From the NCBI RefSeq assembly GCF_901538265.1, contig NZ_LR593886.1, positions 9,321,738 through 9,385,737 of the forward strand: DNA of 64,000 nucleotides. The letters are read 5' to 3'. This stretch comes from Gemmata massiliana (GTDB lineage: Bacteria > Planctomycetota > Planctomycetia > Gemmatales > Gemmataceae). Positions 45,400 to 53,058 of this stretch are shown here, piece after piece (position 1 is the first letter of the stretch; each line of letters starts with the position of its first letter). The notes beneath the pieces are model-generated. The model was given only the letters and a program-made list of their open reading frames with translations, searched no databases and was not told the origin of the DNA. Position numbers and translations under genes: made by a program.

Positions 45400-46008
45400 A
45401 TGCGCGTATTTCGCCAATTCCGGTCACGCTCACTCCGCCACCTGGTGGCGGTCGTGGCCCTTTTAGCGCAATTCGTCGCAGCGGCCGGTGCTCCAGTTCC
45501 GTCGAACCGCGTGCGTGCGAACCGCGGCGCTCCGTTCCCCTGTCAGGACCACCCTTGCGGGTGCGCGACCAGCGAACAGTGCTGGGCCGGCGATTGCTGC
45601 TGCTTCACGCTCGAACAGAAGCTCGCGTGGGCCGACGCGCGCGAAATCACCCCGCCGGCCCACGTCCGCCCGATGGTCGAGGAACGCAAGCAAGCGGACA
45701 AGGCTTGCTGCACGAAAACAGCAGCCGACCCGTGCTGCTCCACTGCGGGCGCAACATCTAACACGTGTCACGAACACGCGCAGCCCCAAAAGGTCGCACC
45801 GAGCGTGCGGTGGGTCGCCGGGATGTTCGCTCAGAAGTGCCACGGGGAAGGCCCGGGCGGACTGCTCAAGCTCGAACTGGTTGTCGTGCCCGAGCAAAAC
45901 GCCGCGCCGCGCTCCGCGTTCGATCCCGTTGACTCTGTTCCGCACTCGAATTCTCGCGTAACAGCCATTTCCCTCTGCCCGCCGACTCCCCCTCCACGAC
46001 TGGTCTGA
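45400..46008 (+). CDS. Cys-rich exported protein
   Basis: Encodes 202 residues. The N-terminal signal or anchor is HLVAVVALLAQFVAAAGAPV. The mature part has a dense Cys cluster, CQDHPCGCATSEQCWAGDCC then CFTLEQKLAWADARE, and a second cluster, ACCTKTAADPCCSTAGATSN then TCHEH. The Cys-His pattern suggests metal binding (copper or zinc) or extensive disulfides. It is recognised as planctomycete-type, but the function is unknown. There is no clear ribosome binding site; the start is chosen by the signal peptide. Confidence 0.72.
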   Translation: MRVFRQFRSRSLRHLVAVVALLAQFVAAAGAPVPSNRVRANRGAPFPCQDHPCGCATSEQCWAGDCCCFTLEQKLAWADAREITPPAHVRPMVEERKQADKACCTKTAADPCCSTAGATSNTCHEHAQPQKVAPSVRWVAGMFAQKCHGEGPGGLLKLELVVVPEQNAAPRSAFDPVDSVPHSNSRVTAISLCPPTPPPRLV

Positions 46009-46130
46009 CACTTCATTACACGCCGACCGCACTCCAACTGACGAGAGCTGCGGGCGCGCACCTACCTAACCACCGTTTCCGCGCTGGCCCGAGCCAGTGT
46101 CGATTCACTCACATGCTGTGCGAGACACCA

Positions 46131-47096
46131 ATGACCAAGCGCCATGCTTTTACTCTGATTGAATTGCTCGTTGTGATCGCGATCATCGCGATTTTGATCG
46201 GCTTGCTACTCCCCGCGGTGCAGAAAGTACGCGAAGCCGCGGCCCGGATGAAGTGCTCGAACAACCTCAAACAACTCGGACTCGCGATGCACAATCACGA
46301 GAGCGCGATGGGGGTGTTCCCACAAGGGCGCAACGCTTATCCGCAGGTCGTATCGGCCCCGGCCCGTCTGCTCGCTTACGTCGAGCAGGAGAACCTGCAG
46401 CGGCTCATCGACCCGAACGGTACGCTCGCGGTCGGTAGTCAGAACGACCTCGCGGGGAAGAACCGCGTCGGGCTGCTCGTGTGCCCAAGCGATCCGCAGA
46501 ACGGCCAGGTGCCCGGTAGCACCTACTTCGGCACCAACTACGTCGCGTGCAATGGGACCGGGGTGACGTTCGACACGGCCGGGAACATCACGGGGTACCT
46601 GAAAATCGGCGACGGGAACGGCGTCTTCGCCCAAAGGCCCACGCGGATCGGGGACATCACCGACGGTACCTCGAACACGGTCGCGTTCAGCGAGAGCCTG
46701 CTCGGTAGCGCGTCGACGGTCAGCAGCATCCCGACCGACCCGCAGACGATCCGATCGGTGGTGCTGGAAGTGGTCAACGGTAATGACACGACCCCGGCCG
46801 ATTGCGACGGCGGGAACGGCGTGTGGAACACCCGCCGCAGCGAACAGTGGATCAACGGGCACTACGGTAACACGCTTTACAATCACTACTACCCGCCCAA
46901 CCCGGTCGGGAAATGGGATTGCGGTAACGCCAGCCACAACAAGGGTTTGGCGGCCGCACGCAGCAACCACACCGGCGGCGTAAGTACGCTCCTCTGCGAT
47001 GGTTCCGTGCGATTCGTGCGTGACTCTGTGGCGATCGGTACGTGGCGCGCACTTGCCACACGCAACGGGGGCGAGGTCGTTCCGGGCGATTTCTAG
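46131..47096 (+). CDS. DUF1559 pseudopilin-like protein
   Basis: Encodes 321 residues. A type IV pilin-like N-terminus, KRHAFTLIELLVVIAIIAIL then IGLLLPAVQKVREAAARMKC, has a prepilin peptidase site before Phe. It continues with CSNNLKQLGLAMHNHESAMG and ends in the DUF1559 signature HTGGVSTLLCDGSVRFVRDS (H-x9-D-G). DUF1559 proteins are hugely expanded in planctomycetes and are thought to be pseudopilin-like surface or secretion components. The ATG at 46131 puts the basic residues right before the FTLIE motif. A GC hairpin (47122-47152) follows the stop. Confidence 0.93.
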   Translation: MTKRHAFTLIELLVVIAIIAILIGLLLPAVQKVREAAARMKCSNNLKQLGLAMHNHESAMGVFPQGRNAYPQVVSAPARLLAYVEQENLQRLIDPNGTLAVGSQNDLAGKNRVGLLVCPSDPQNGQVPGSTYFGTNYVACNGTGVTFDTAGNITGYLKIGDGNGVFAQRPTRIGDITDGTSNTVAFSESLLGSASTVSSIPTDPQTIRSVVLEVVNGNDTTPADCDGGNGVWNTRRSEQWINGHYGNTLYNHYYPPNPVGKWDCGNASHNKGLAAARSNHTGGVSTLLCDGSVRFVRDSVAIGTWRALATRNGGEVVPGDF

Positions 47097-47121
47097 TCGT
47101 TCTTCGGTGCAAACGCGAATT

Positions 47122-47152
47122 CCGCCCGCGGTCGCCAACGGACCGCGGGCGG
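47122..47152 (+). terminator. Hairpin after the DUF1559 gene
   Basis: CCGCCCGCGGT (47122-47132) pairs perfectly with ACCGCGGGCGG (47142-47152) around a 9-nt loop. It begins 26 nt after the stop codon. Only a weak T-containing stretch follows. Confidence 0.55.
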
Positions 47153-47275
47153 CGGTGTTATATTCCCTGAACGGGAGTGGCTGTAACGTGCTTCTGGTGC
47201 TGGACAACCGGCGGCACGGGCGATTATGGTGGATTCACCGGTCGCCCCACCACCCCGCACTGCCGGACGAGCCGC

Positions 47276-47872
47276 GTGACCCGTGAACCAGAGCCACCCC
47301 TCCCCGACGAGGAGGCCGAATGGATACGGGCCGCCCAAACCGGCGACCGGTCCGCGTTCGCGCGGCTGATCGACTGTTATTGGGACCGCCTGTACCGCTG
47401 GCTCTACCACCTGACCCGGGACCGCCACACGGCCGAGGATCTGACGCAGGAGACGTTCCTGCGGGCGCTCGCGGCGGTGAAGTCGTTCCGGCCCGGGAGC
47501 AACTTCCGGGCGTGGGTGTTCCGCATCGGTCACAACAACTTTGTGAACCAGAAGCGGGCCGAACGGCGCACCAAGCACCAGCTCCCGGAAGACTCGGCGG
47601 CGCCGGGGGAGGGGAGCGTGGAGGCCAACACGGAGAACCGCGAGGTTCTGGAAGTGGTGAGCCAGGCCGTCGCCGACCTGCCCTCCGACTTCCGCTCGGC
47701 GATCCTGCTCCGCGTTCACGAGGGGTTGTCCTTCCGCGAGATCGCGAAGGTGCTCAACACCACGGAAGAAACGGCCCGGTGGCGCGTGTTCAAGGCCCGA
47801 CAGAAGTTGATGAAGGTACTTTCGCCGGAACTGCTCCCGCCCGGCGCGGTTTCAGAGGAAGCAAAAGAGTGA
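47276..47872 (+). CDS. ECF-type RNA polymerase sigma factor
   Basis: Encodes 198 residues. Region 2 reads FARLIDCYWDRLYRWLYHLT then RDRHTAEDLTQETFLRALAA (the sigma-2 D-x-A-E-D-L-x-Q-E-T-F motif). Region 4 reads LPSDFRSAILLRVHEGLSFR then EIAKVLNTTEETARWRVFKA, a standard helix-turn-helix. Together these define an extracytoplasmic-function sigma factor. The GTG at 47276 is taken as start because the frame upstream is not protein-like. The next gene, 22 bp away, has a zinc-type anti-sigma N-terminus and is its likely partner. Confidence 0.93.
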   Translation: MTREPEPPLPDEEAEWIRAAQTGDRSAFARLIDCYWDRLYRWLYHLTRDRHTAEDLTQETFLRALAAVKSFRPGSNFRAWVFRIGHNNFVNQKRAERRTKHQLPEDSAAPGEGSVEANTENREVLEVVSQAVADLPSDFRSAILLRVHEGLSFREIAKVLNTTEETARWRVFKARQKLMKVLSPELLPPGAVSEEAKE

Positions 47873-47894
47873 CGCTCGCTCTCGTGGTGCCGTA

Positions 47895-48701
47895 ATGAAC
47901 TGCCAGGTTGTTCAGAACCAGATCCTCGACTTGCCGAACCCGCGGGAACTGACCGCGGTGATGCTCGCGCACGTCGCGGAGTGCGCCGCGTGCCAGGCGT
48001 GGGCGCAACGGGCCGCGCGCCTGGAATCACTGATCGAACAACTGCCCGTTCCGCCCGCGCCGGCCGAGAAAAAAGAGGCCCTGATCGGCGAACTCCTGGC
48101 CGCGGACCCGGTCATCCGGCCGATGGTGGTGCCCGCGTCGCGCCCCGGTCTCGCCACAATCGCGGGGCAGTTCCTCCTGCGCAACGCGACCTACGTGGGC
48201 GGTCTGGCCGCCGCGGTGCTGGTTGTCGTCGGTATCGCGTGGTACGCAAATAAACCGGGGCCGATTACGGCGACCATCACGCCAGAAGAACGGCACCCGC
48301 TCGTAGAGAAACTGGTCGCTCGCGACATCGCCCTCGCCCGTGCCGAAACACCCGCAAAGCGTCTGGAAGCACTCGGGGGCATGGCCGACGATCTGGCGAG
48401 CGAAACCCGCGGGATGGCCCGAATCGCGTCGGCCGCTGAGTTGAAAGAACTCGCCCGCCAGTACGATCGAGTTGTGAAAGACGGGATGGTGCGGCGCGCA
48501 CAAGAACTTCCCGCTTTGATGCCGAAGTCTGAGAAACAAAAGCTGTTGGACACGCTCGCGACGAAGCTCGAAACGGATGCTACCGAAGCGGACAAGTTGT
48601 CGCGCGAGGCCCCGCAGGACGCCCAACCCACACTCAAGCGGATCGCAGATACGGCCCGCGAAGGCGCGCGCGAACTCGCGCTCGCTCGCGAAGGAAAATG
48701 A
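47895..48701 (+). CDS. Putative zinc-finger anti-sigma factor
   Basis: Encodes 268 residues. The N-terminus, MNCQVVQNQILDLPNPRELT then MLAHVAECAACQAWAQRA, has the H-x3-C-x2-C core of ZAS-type anti-sigma domains. One membrane helix, ATYVGGLAAAVLVVVGIAWY, lies near residues 97-116, followed by a helical extracytoplasmic part (about 130-268) rich in Ala, Lys and Glu. This topology would hold the sigma factor at the membrane until a signal is sensed outside. It is 22 bp downstream of the sigma gene and 1 bp from the next gene. Confidence 0.85.
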   Translation: MNCQVVQNQILDLPNPRELTAVMLAHVAECAACQAWAQRAARLESLIEQLPVPPAPAEKKEALIGELLAADPVIRPMVVPASRPGLATIAGQFLLRNATYVGGLAAAVLVVVGIAWYANKPGPITATITPEERHPLVEKLVARDIALARAETPAKRLEALGGMADDLASETRGMARIASAAELKELARQYDRVVKDGMVRRAQELPALMPKSEKQKLLDTLATKLETDATEADKLSREAPQDAQPTLKRIADTAREGARELALAREGK

Positions 48702-48702
48702 C

Positions 48703-49239
48703 ATGACCCGCTGGGTTTACATCCTGACCACGTTCCTCGTACTCGCCACCTGGGTCGGCGCACAGGGACCGGTGCCCGCACCGGCGCTCTCCCCCGCCGA
48801 TCAACTGCGGTTGCTCAAAACGAACACGACGCTGATCGACAACCTCGTCGACCACGGGGTCGCCCTGTCCAGCGCCGACACCGTGGACAAACGGGCCGAG
48901 CGGTGCCGCAATGCGTCCAAGGCCCTCGCGAACGCGATTCAGGACGCCGCGGACAAACAGGAAGCCGAGCGCGTGGCGGTGCTGACCGACCTGTTCCGCG
49001 AAGTCGTGCGAGACGGCCTGCTACCGACCCTCAAAGACGGCAAGCAAACCGTTCCGCCCGAATCTCCCGCGGCCAAGAAGTTGCGCGAAGTGCGAGACGC
49101 ATCCGCCCAGGATATCGCCGAACTGAAAGCCGCTCTTCTCAAGACGGGTAAGGTCGCCGAGAGCACCCGGATCAAGGATGCGTTCAAGCAACTCGACGAG
49201 GTCGCCGAAGTGCTCTACGAGCTGCGTGCAAAACGCTAA
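48703..49239 (+). CDS. Exported helical protein of the sigma cassette
   Basis: Encodes 178 residues with a signal peptide (MTRWVYILTTFLVLATWVGA, then QGP). The mature part is almost entirely alpha-helical (ADQLRLLKTNTTLIDNLVDH, EAERVAVLTDLFREVVRDGL, SAQDIAELKAALLKTGKVAE). It resembles the extracytoplasmic helical part of the preceding anti-sigma protein in composition and repeat spacing, so the two may interact. Stop and start are separated by one base, with AAGGAAAA as ribosome binding site. A role in sensing or modulating the anti-sigma factor is an inference from position. Confidence 0.75.
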   Translation: MTRWVYILTTFLVLATWVGAQGPVPAPALSPADQLRLLKTNTTLIDNLVDHGVALSSADTVDKRAERCRNASKALANAIQDAADKQEAERVAVLTDLFREVVRDGLLPTLKDGKQTVPPESPAAKKLREVRDASAQDIAELKAALLKTGKVAESTRIKDAFKQLDEVAEVLYELRAKR

Positions 49240-49334
49240 CGAACCTGCATTCGGTACCAACCCGCCGGCCGCACTTTTCTGCGTCTGACCGCACACCGCT
49301 CGACCACGTTTCGCATTCGACACGGAGGCTCGCG

Positions 49335-49874
49335 ATGAAGCTCCGAATCGTTTGGGCCGCGGCTCTTGTTGCGTGTGTGGTAGCTCCTGCTCCAGCCGAC
49401 GAAAAAAACGACAAAGTCAAAGCGGCTGCAGCAAAAGCAGAAGCGGCCCGAATCGAAGCAGAGAAGATCGAAGGGATATGGACCGCGACAGCCGGCACGC
49501 GCGACGGGCAGGCCCTGACGAAGGACGAACTCGCGAAGCTGTCGCTGGCTCTCGTCGGGCCGAAGGCGAAGCAGTTCATCGGTAACACGACGTCGCTGGC
49601 CGCGTATCTTCCCGAAGGCTCAGTGAACGCGGCGAACGTCAACTGGAGCGTCACCCCGGGCACATCGCCACGCGAAATCGACTTCGCACGGAACTACGGC
49701 GCCCGAACGTCGTACTACCCCGGTATCTACGAACTCAAAGCCGACGAACTTACGCTCTGCGTCGACTTCACACCCAGTCCCAATGGCCCGCCGATGCGAA
49801 AGCGCCCGACCAAGTTCGAGGCGCCCAAAGGCTCGCCGTACACGCTCCTCACTTTCAAACGCACGAAACAGTAG
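49335..49874 (+). CDS. Exported TIGR03067-domain protein
   Basis: Encodes 179 residues with a signal peptide (MKLRIVWAAALVACVVAPAP, ending ADE), a short Ala/Lys helix, and then the TIGR03067 pattern: KIEGIWTATAGTRDGQALTK, then SPREIDFARNYGA, then GIYELKADELTLCVDFTPSP and MRKRPTKFEAPKGSPYTLLT. TIGR03067 is a lipocalin-like family expanded in planctomycetes; the function is unknown. The stop is embedded in the first base pairs of a strong terminator hairpin shared with the convergent secA-like gene. Confidence 0.9.
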   Translation: MKLRIVWAAALVACVVAPAPADEKNDKVKAAAAKAEAARIEAEKIEGIWTATAGTRDGQALTKDELAKLSLALVGPKAKQFIGNTTSLAAYLPEGSVNAANVNWSVTPGTSPREIDFARNYGARTSYYPGIYELKADELTLCVDFTPSPNGPPMRKRPTKFEAPKGSPYTLLTFKRTKQ

Positions 49875-49902
49875 CGGCCCAGACAGAAGTGTCTGGGCCG
49901 CT
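49873..49902. terminator. Bidirectional hairpin terminator
   Basis: AGCGGCCCAGACA (49873-49885) and its perfect reverse complement (49890-49902) enclose a GAAG loop. It overlaps the last two bases of the TIGR03067 stop codon and lies 20 bp beyond the convergent secA-like gene, so it can serve both. U-tracts are weak. Confidence 0.65.
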
Positions 49903-49921
49903 GGTTGCGATTGAGAAAACC

Positions 49922-51934
49922 CTAATCGACATACGCATCGGCGCCCAAGTCCTGGAGCATCTCCTGGCGCTGTTTGTCGTAGTTCATCAGGTCGAGGCGC
50001 TGGCGGTAGTGGCGCGCTTCCAGGCGCCGCTGTGCCTGAGTGAATAGCGGGGCGAACGAGTTCCAGTCACGGTCGCCGCCGGCCTTACCGAGTGCCTCCA
50101 GTTCGCGCTGCTTCGCGTGCCCCAACCCTTCGAGTAACTGGTCCTCCAGTGCGAGCATGAACTGCGAGCTCCCGGGGTCGCCCTGGCGCCCGGCGCGCCC
50201 GATGAGCTGGCGGTCGATGCGCTCGGCCTCGTGGCGCTCCGTGCCGATCACGTGCAGCCCGCCGTTTGCGGCCACGCCCGCCCCCAACTTGATGTCGGTC
50301 CCGCGCCCGGCCATGTTCGTGGCCACCGTGACCATACCCAGTTGCCCGGCGCCCGCGACCACGTCCGCCTCGCGCTCGTTCTGCTCGGCGTTCAGCACCT
50401 GATGCGGTACGGCCGCGGCGGTCAGCTTCGCGCTGAGCTTCTTTGATGCCTCGACCGTCCGCGTACCGATCAGCACCGGGCGCCCGACCGCGAGCATCTC
50501 CTGGGTCTTCTTCACCACCGCGTCGAACTTCGCGTCCTCGGTGGGGTACACGGAGTCCGGGAGCACCTCGCGGCGGTTCGGCTTGTTCGTCGGCACCTTC
50601 GTCGTCCAGCGCCGGTACACCTTCCGCATCTCCCAGAAGTTCGGGAGCAGCGTCCCGGACATCCCGGCGAGCTTCTCGTACAGCCGGTAGAAGTTCTGGA
50701 ACGTGACCTGCGCCGCGTGCGAGCTGGGCATGTTGATCGCCACCTTCTCCTTCGCCTCAACCGCCTGGTGCAGCCCGTCGCGCCAGTGGCGGTCGGGCAT
50801 CGGGCGCCCGGTGCCCTCGTCGATGATGACGATCTTGTTCTCGCTGTTCACCATGTAGTGCTGGTCGCGCGCGAAGCGGTGGTAGGCGTGCAGCCCGCGC
50901 TCGACGGCCTCGAGCAGCTTGTCCATCGCCTTCGCGTGCTTGCCGGTCGGCGGGTTCGAGTACCGGACGAGGTGCTTGCCCGCGTCGGTCAGCTCGATCT
51001 TGTCCTTCTTCGCGTTCATGAGGAAGTGCTCGTCGCGCCGCATGTCGCGCGCGAGTTCGTCGGCCCACTTGAACACCACCTGCTCCTCGGCTTCGGCCAA
51101 CCGGGGGGGGTTCGCGATGATGAGCGGGGTTTTCGCCTCGTCCACGAAGATGCTGTCGGCCTCGCCCACGATGGCGTAGTGCAGCCCGCGCTGCCCGCGG
51201 GGGTCCGGGCCCCCCCCCCCCCCGCCGGTCCACGCGGCCCAGAACGGCGCGGTCGTGGCCTGACCGCCGCGCAGCTTCAGCCGGTCGCGGAGGAAGTCGA
51301 ACCCGAACTCGGCCGCGGTGCCGTAGGTCACGTCGGCCTTGTACGCGGTGATGCGGTCGTTCTCGTCCATCTTCTGCTGGAGCACGCCGACCGTCATCCC
51401 GAGCTTCTGGTACACCGGGCCGATCCACTCCGCGTCGCGCTTGGCGAGGTAATCGTTGACCGTGGTGACGTGGACTCCCTTCCCCGAAAGCGCGTTGAGG
51501 TACGCGGGCGCGCTGGCGGATACCGTCTTCCCCTCGCCCGTCGCGAGTTCAACGAGACCGCCAAAGTGCATGACGCTACCGGCCGCGAGCTGCACGTCGA
51601 ACGGGCGGATGTTGAGCGTGCGCTGGATCGCGATCGACGCGAGCGCGAACGCTTCCGGCAGGAGCTTGTCGAGATCCCACTTCCCGCGCGCCTTGCCCCG
51701 CAGCGCCATGCTCATTTCGACGAGCTGCGCGTCGCTCACGTCGGCGTGGAGCTTCTCGAAGTACCGCACCTTCGGCACGAGGAGCGCGGCCCGCGAGAGC
51801 CGGCGCTTCCAGGGCAGCCCGACGCGCGCCACGGTCGTGTTCACGGGCCACGTGCCGAGGCGCCCGGGGGTGTTCTCGATCTTGCGCGGCGCTTCCGCGT
51901 GTCCGTGTGCGGCGGGCGGAATAGCGGTACTCAT
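49922..51934 (-). CDS. Short SecA-like ATPase
   Basis: Encodes 670 residues. SecA features are present in order: Walker A ATGEGKT (131-137), THVTTVNDYLAKRDAEW-like VHVTTVNDYLAKRDAEWIGP, TYGTAAEFGFDFLRDRLK, SIFVDEAKTPLIIANPP, EGTGRPMPDRHWRDGLHQAV, KLAGMSGTLL, and NMAGRGTDIKLGAGVAANGG then RQLIGRAGRQGDPGSSQF. The DEAD-box motif reads V-G-E-A-D at 256-260, where SecA normally has V-D-E-V-D, so the Mg-coordinating Asp is Gly257. The protein lacks the C-terminal zinc tail and is about 200 residues shorter than housekeeping SecA. I therefore regard it as an accessory SecA-like protein, not the main translocase. Confidence 0.85.
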   Translation of the reverse strand: MSTAIPPAAHGHAEAPRKIENTPGRLGTWPVNTTVARVGLPWKRRLSRAALLVPKVRYFEKLHADVSDAQLVEMSMALRGKARGKWDLDKLLPEAFALASIAIQRTLNIRPFDVQLAAGSVMHFGGLVELATGEGKTVSASAPAYLNALSGKGVHVTTVNDYLAKRDAEWIGPVYQKLGMTVGVLQQKMDENDRITAYKADVTYGTAAEFGFDFLRDRLKLRGGQATTAPFWAAWTGGGGGGPDPRGQRGLHYAIVGEADSIFVDEAKTPLIIANPPRLAEAEEQVVFKWADELARDMRRDEHFLMNAKKDKIELTDAGKHLVRYSNPPTGKHAKAMDKLLEAVERGLHAYHRFARDQHYMVNSENKIVIIDEGTGRPMPDRHWRDGLHQAVEAKEKVAINMPSSHAAQVTFQNFYRLYEKLAGMSGTLLPNFWEMRKVYRRWTTKVPTNKPNRREVLPDSVYPTEDAKFDAVVKKTQEMLAVGRPVLIGTRTVEASKKLSAKLTAAAVPHQVLNAEQNEREADVVAGAGQLGMVTVATNMAGRGTDIKLGAGVAANGGLHVIGTERHEAERIDRQLIGRAGRQGDPGSSQFMLALEDQLLEGLGHAKQRELEALGKAGGDRDWNSFAPLFTQAQRRLEARHYRQRLDLMNYDKQRQEMLQDLGADAYVD
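51210..51223. repeat. Homopolymer tract of 14 C in the secA-like gene
   Basis: Fourteen consecutive C residues on the plus strand, read as a Gly run (GGGGGG, residues about 237-242) in the minus-strand gene. Tracts this long are prone to slippage during replication or sequencing. A second run of seven G lies at 51104-51110. Confidence 0.95.
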
Positions 51935-52059
51935 TCTCGGCCCCTCGAGGTCGGAGACTTCCCTAATCACCTTAGCGGGCGGCGCGGCAGAACGCTACCA
52001 CCGTGGCGCTTGATGTTCGATCCGGGTCCGGGGCGCGAAGAAGTGACGAAACGAAAATA

Positions 52060-52089
52060 ACGCGGGGCGAGCCGAAGCTCGCCCCGCGT
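52060..52089 (-). terminator. Terminator or attenuator upstream of the secA-like gene
   Basis: ACGCGGGGCGAGC (52060-52072) and its perfect reverse complement (52077-52089) close a CGAA loop. On the minus strand TTATTTTCGTTTC follows. It lies about 125 bp upstream of the secA-like start, at the 3' end of a stretch with several other hairpins. It either ends a separate small RNA or attenuates the gene. Confidence 0.6.
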
Positions 52090-52506
52090 ACCAAGCATAC
52101 TTACGGGTCCCGTCCATCCCTTAGGTAGCCTGGCTGCCTAAACCGTTCCCCCCTCGGAACGGTAAAAGCCAACTTTAAAGGCCACCGACTCGCACTAAAA
52201 CTGCGTGTCGGCTGTCCCTGTCGCGTTGCCGTTTCGGGCGGCGTTTCGGGAACACCCAAGTAATAGAGCATGCACCGAGCCGGTGCAAACAACTGAAGGT
52301 AAAAAATACAAAATGTCCGTTGTTCGCGGGGGGCCTGAAAAGCACAACCGCTACCGCACGAAATCGGCACAGACGTAAAGCCCGAATTGCGCCCGCGACT
52401 GAAGTGTAGAACAAAAATCCTGTGCTACAGAAAGTGCCCCGCTGGGCGAAGGCGACAAACACTCTTCCGCCGACTACGGTCCGAGACCCGCGCACGCGGT
52501 AAAACG
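52090..52506 (-). ncRNA. Structured non-coding stretch, candidate ncRNA or leader
   Basis: About 420 bp with no gene but several stable hairpins: TTAGGTAGCC/GGCTGCCTAA (about 52121-52141, one mismatch), ACCGTTCC/GGAACGGT (52142-52163) and GCACCG/CGGTGC (about 52272-52286). It ends on the minus strand in a strong terminator-like hairpin (52060-52089). I could not match it to RNase P RNA, tmRNA, SRP RNA or a riboswitch class; a GGCAGCCAGGCTACC segment faintly recalls the end of a c-di-GMP-I aptamer, but the rest does not fit. Strand and boundaries are uncertain. Confidence 0.3.
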
Positions 52507-52507
52507 C

Positions 52508-52538
52508 AAAAAGCCGCGACCATTTGGTCGCGGCTTTT
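52508..52538. terminator. Bidirectional rho-independent terminator
   Basis: AAAAGCCGCGACC (52509-52521), loop ATTT, then the perfect complement ending GGCTTTT (52526-52538). Both strands carry an A-tract before and a T-tract after the stem. It lies 20 bp beyond the stop of the DUF2203 gene. Confidence 0.88.
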
Positions 52539-52557
52539 GATGTGCGGGGCTCACACG

Positions 52558-53058
52558 TTATGGTTGGCTGCCGCGGTAACGAGTCGTCGTCACGGCGCCC
52601 GCTTTATCCCAGTCGGCCGGGATCGGCCGGCGCGATTCTTCGTCGGAGTAGTGCCAGTGGCGGAGGGCCTCTTCGCCCAGGAGCCACGAGAACGCGGCCG
52701 TGCGGCCGTTGACCTTCGTTGGGAAGTCCACTTCCCCGGCCTCGTCGTCCACGAGCGTGATGCCGAGGTTGTTCAGTTCGGAAACGGCCGTCGTCCAGGC
52801 TTTTTCGGCCGCGGCGATCTCGTCGATCACCTGGTACCGGCGCTGGCGCTCCTGCCACACGAGGTCGCGGCGCTGCCGTTCGAGGCGCTCTTGCTCGGGA
52901 ACGAGGCGGTTAATCGCGCGGCGGGCGTTTTGAACGTCCGTCACAATGCCCCGAACGAGGGGAAGCATCTGACGAGCGGTCGTGAGGTCCAGCGTGACCT
53001 CTTTCTTACGAGGCTTTCCCGCCGATCCGTTACTCGCGCGGTTGGGCGTGTTGCTCAT
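52558..53058 (-). CDS. DUF2203-family protein
   Basis: Encodes 166 residues. It contains TLDLTTARQMLPLVRGIVTD at the start, a coiled-coil-like Arg/Gln-rich helix (about 55-90) and the family's C-terminal segment NLGITLVDDEAGEVDFPTKV then SWLLGEEALRHWHY. This is the DUF2203 pattern (L-G-x-x-V-x-D-x-x-x-G-x-V-D-F-P, then L-G-E and W-H). The function is unknown; the protein is soluble. The N-terminal 20 residues are Ser/Lys-rich and probably disordered. A clear terminator follows. Confidence 0.82.
   Translation of the reverse strand: MSNTPNRASNGSAGKPRKKEVTLDLTTARQMLPLVRGIVTDVQNARRAINRLVPEQERLERQRRDLVWQERQRRYQVIDEIAAAEKAWTTAVSELNNLGITLVDDEAGEVDFPTKVNGRTAAFSWLLGEEALRHWHYSDEESRRPIPADWDKAGAVTTTRYRGSQP

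Noticed and set aside
50717..52060. Open frame antisense to the secA-like gene
   Set aside because: The minus-strand frame has full SecA motifs; the antisense frame has none.
52090..52330. c-di-GMP-I riboswitch, tmRNA or RNase P RNA
   Set aside because: Only a short GGCAGCCAGGCTACC segment resembles one arm of a c-di-GMP-I aptamer; the other conserved segments and order are missing. No tmRNA or RNase P signature is present.
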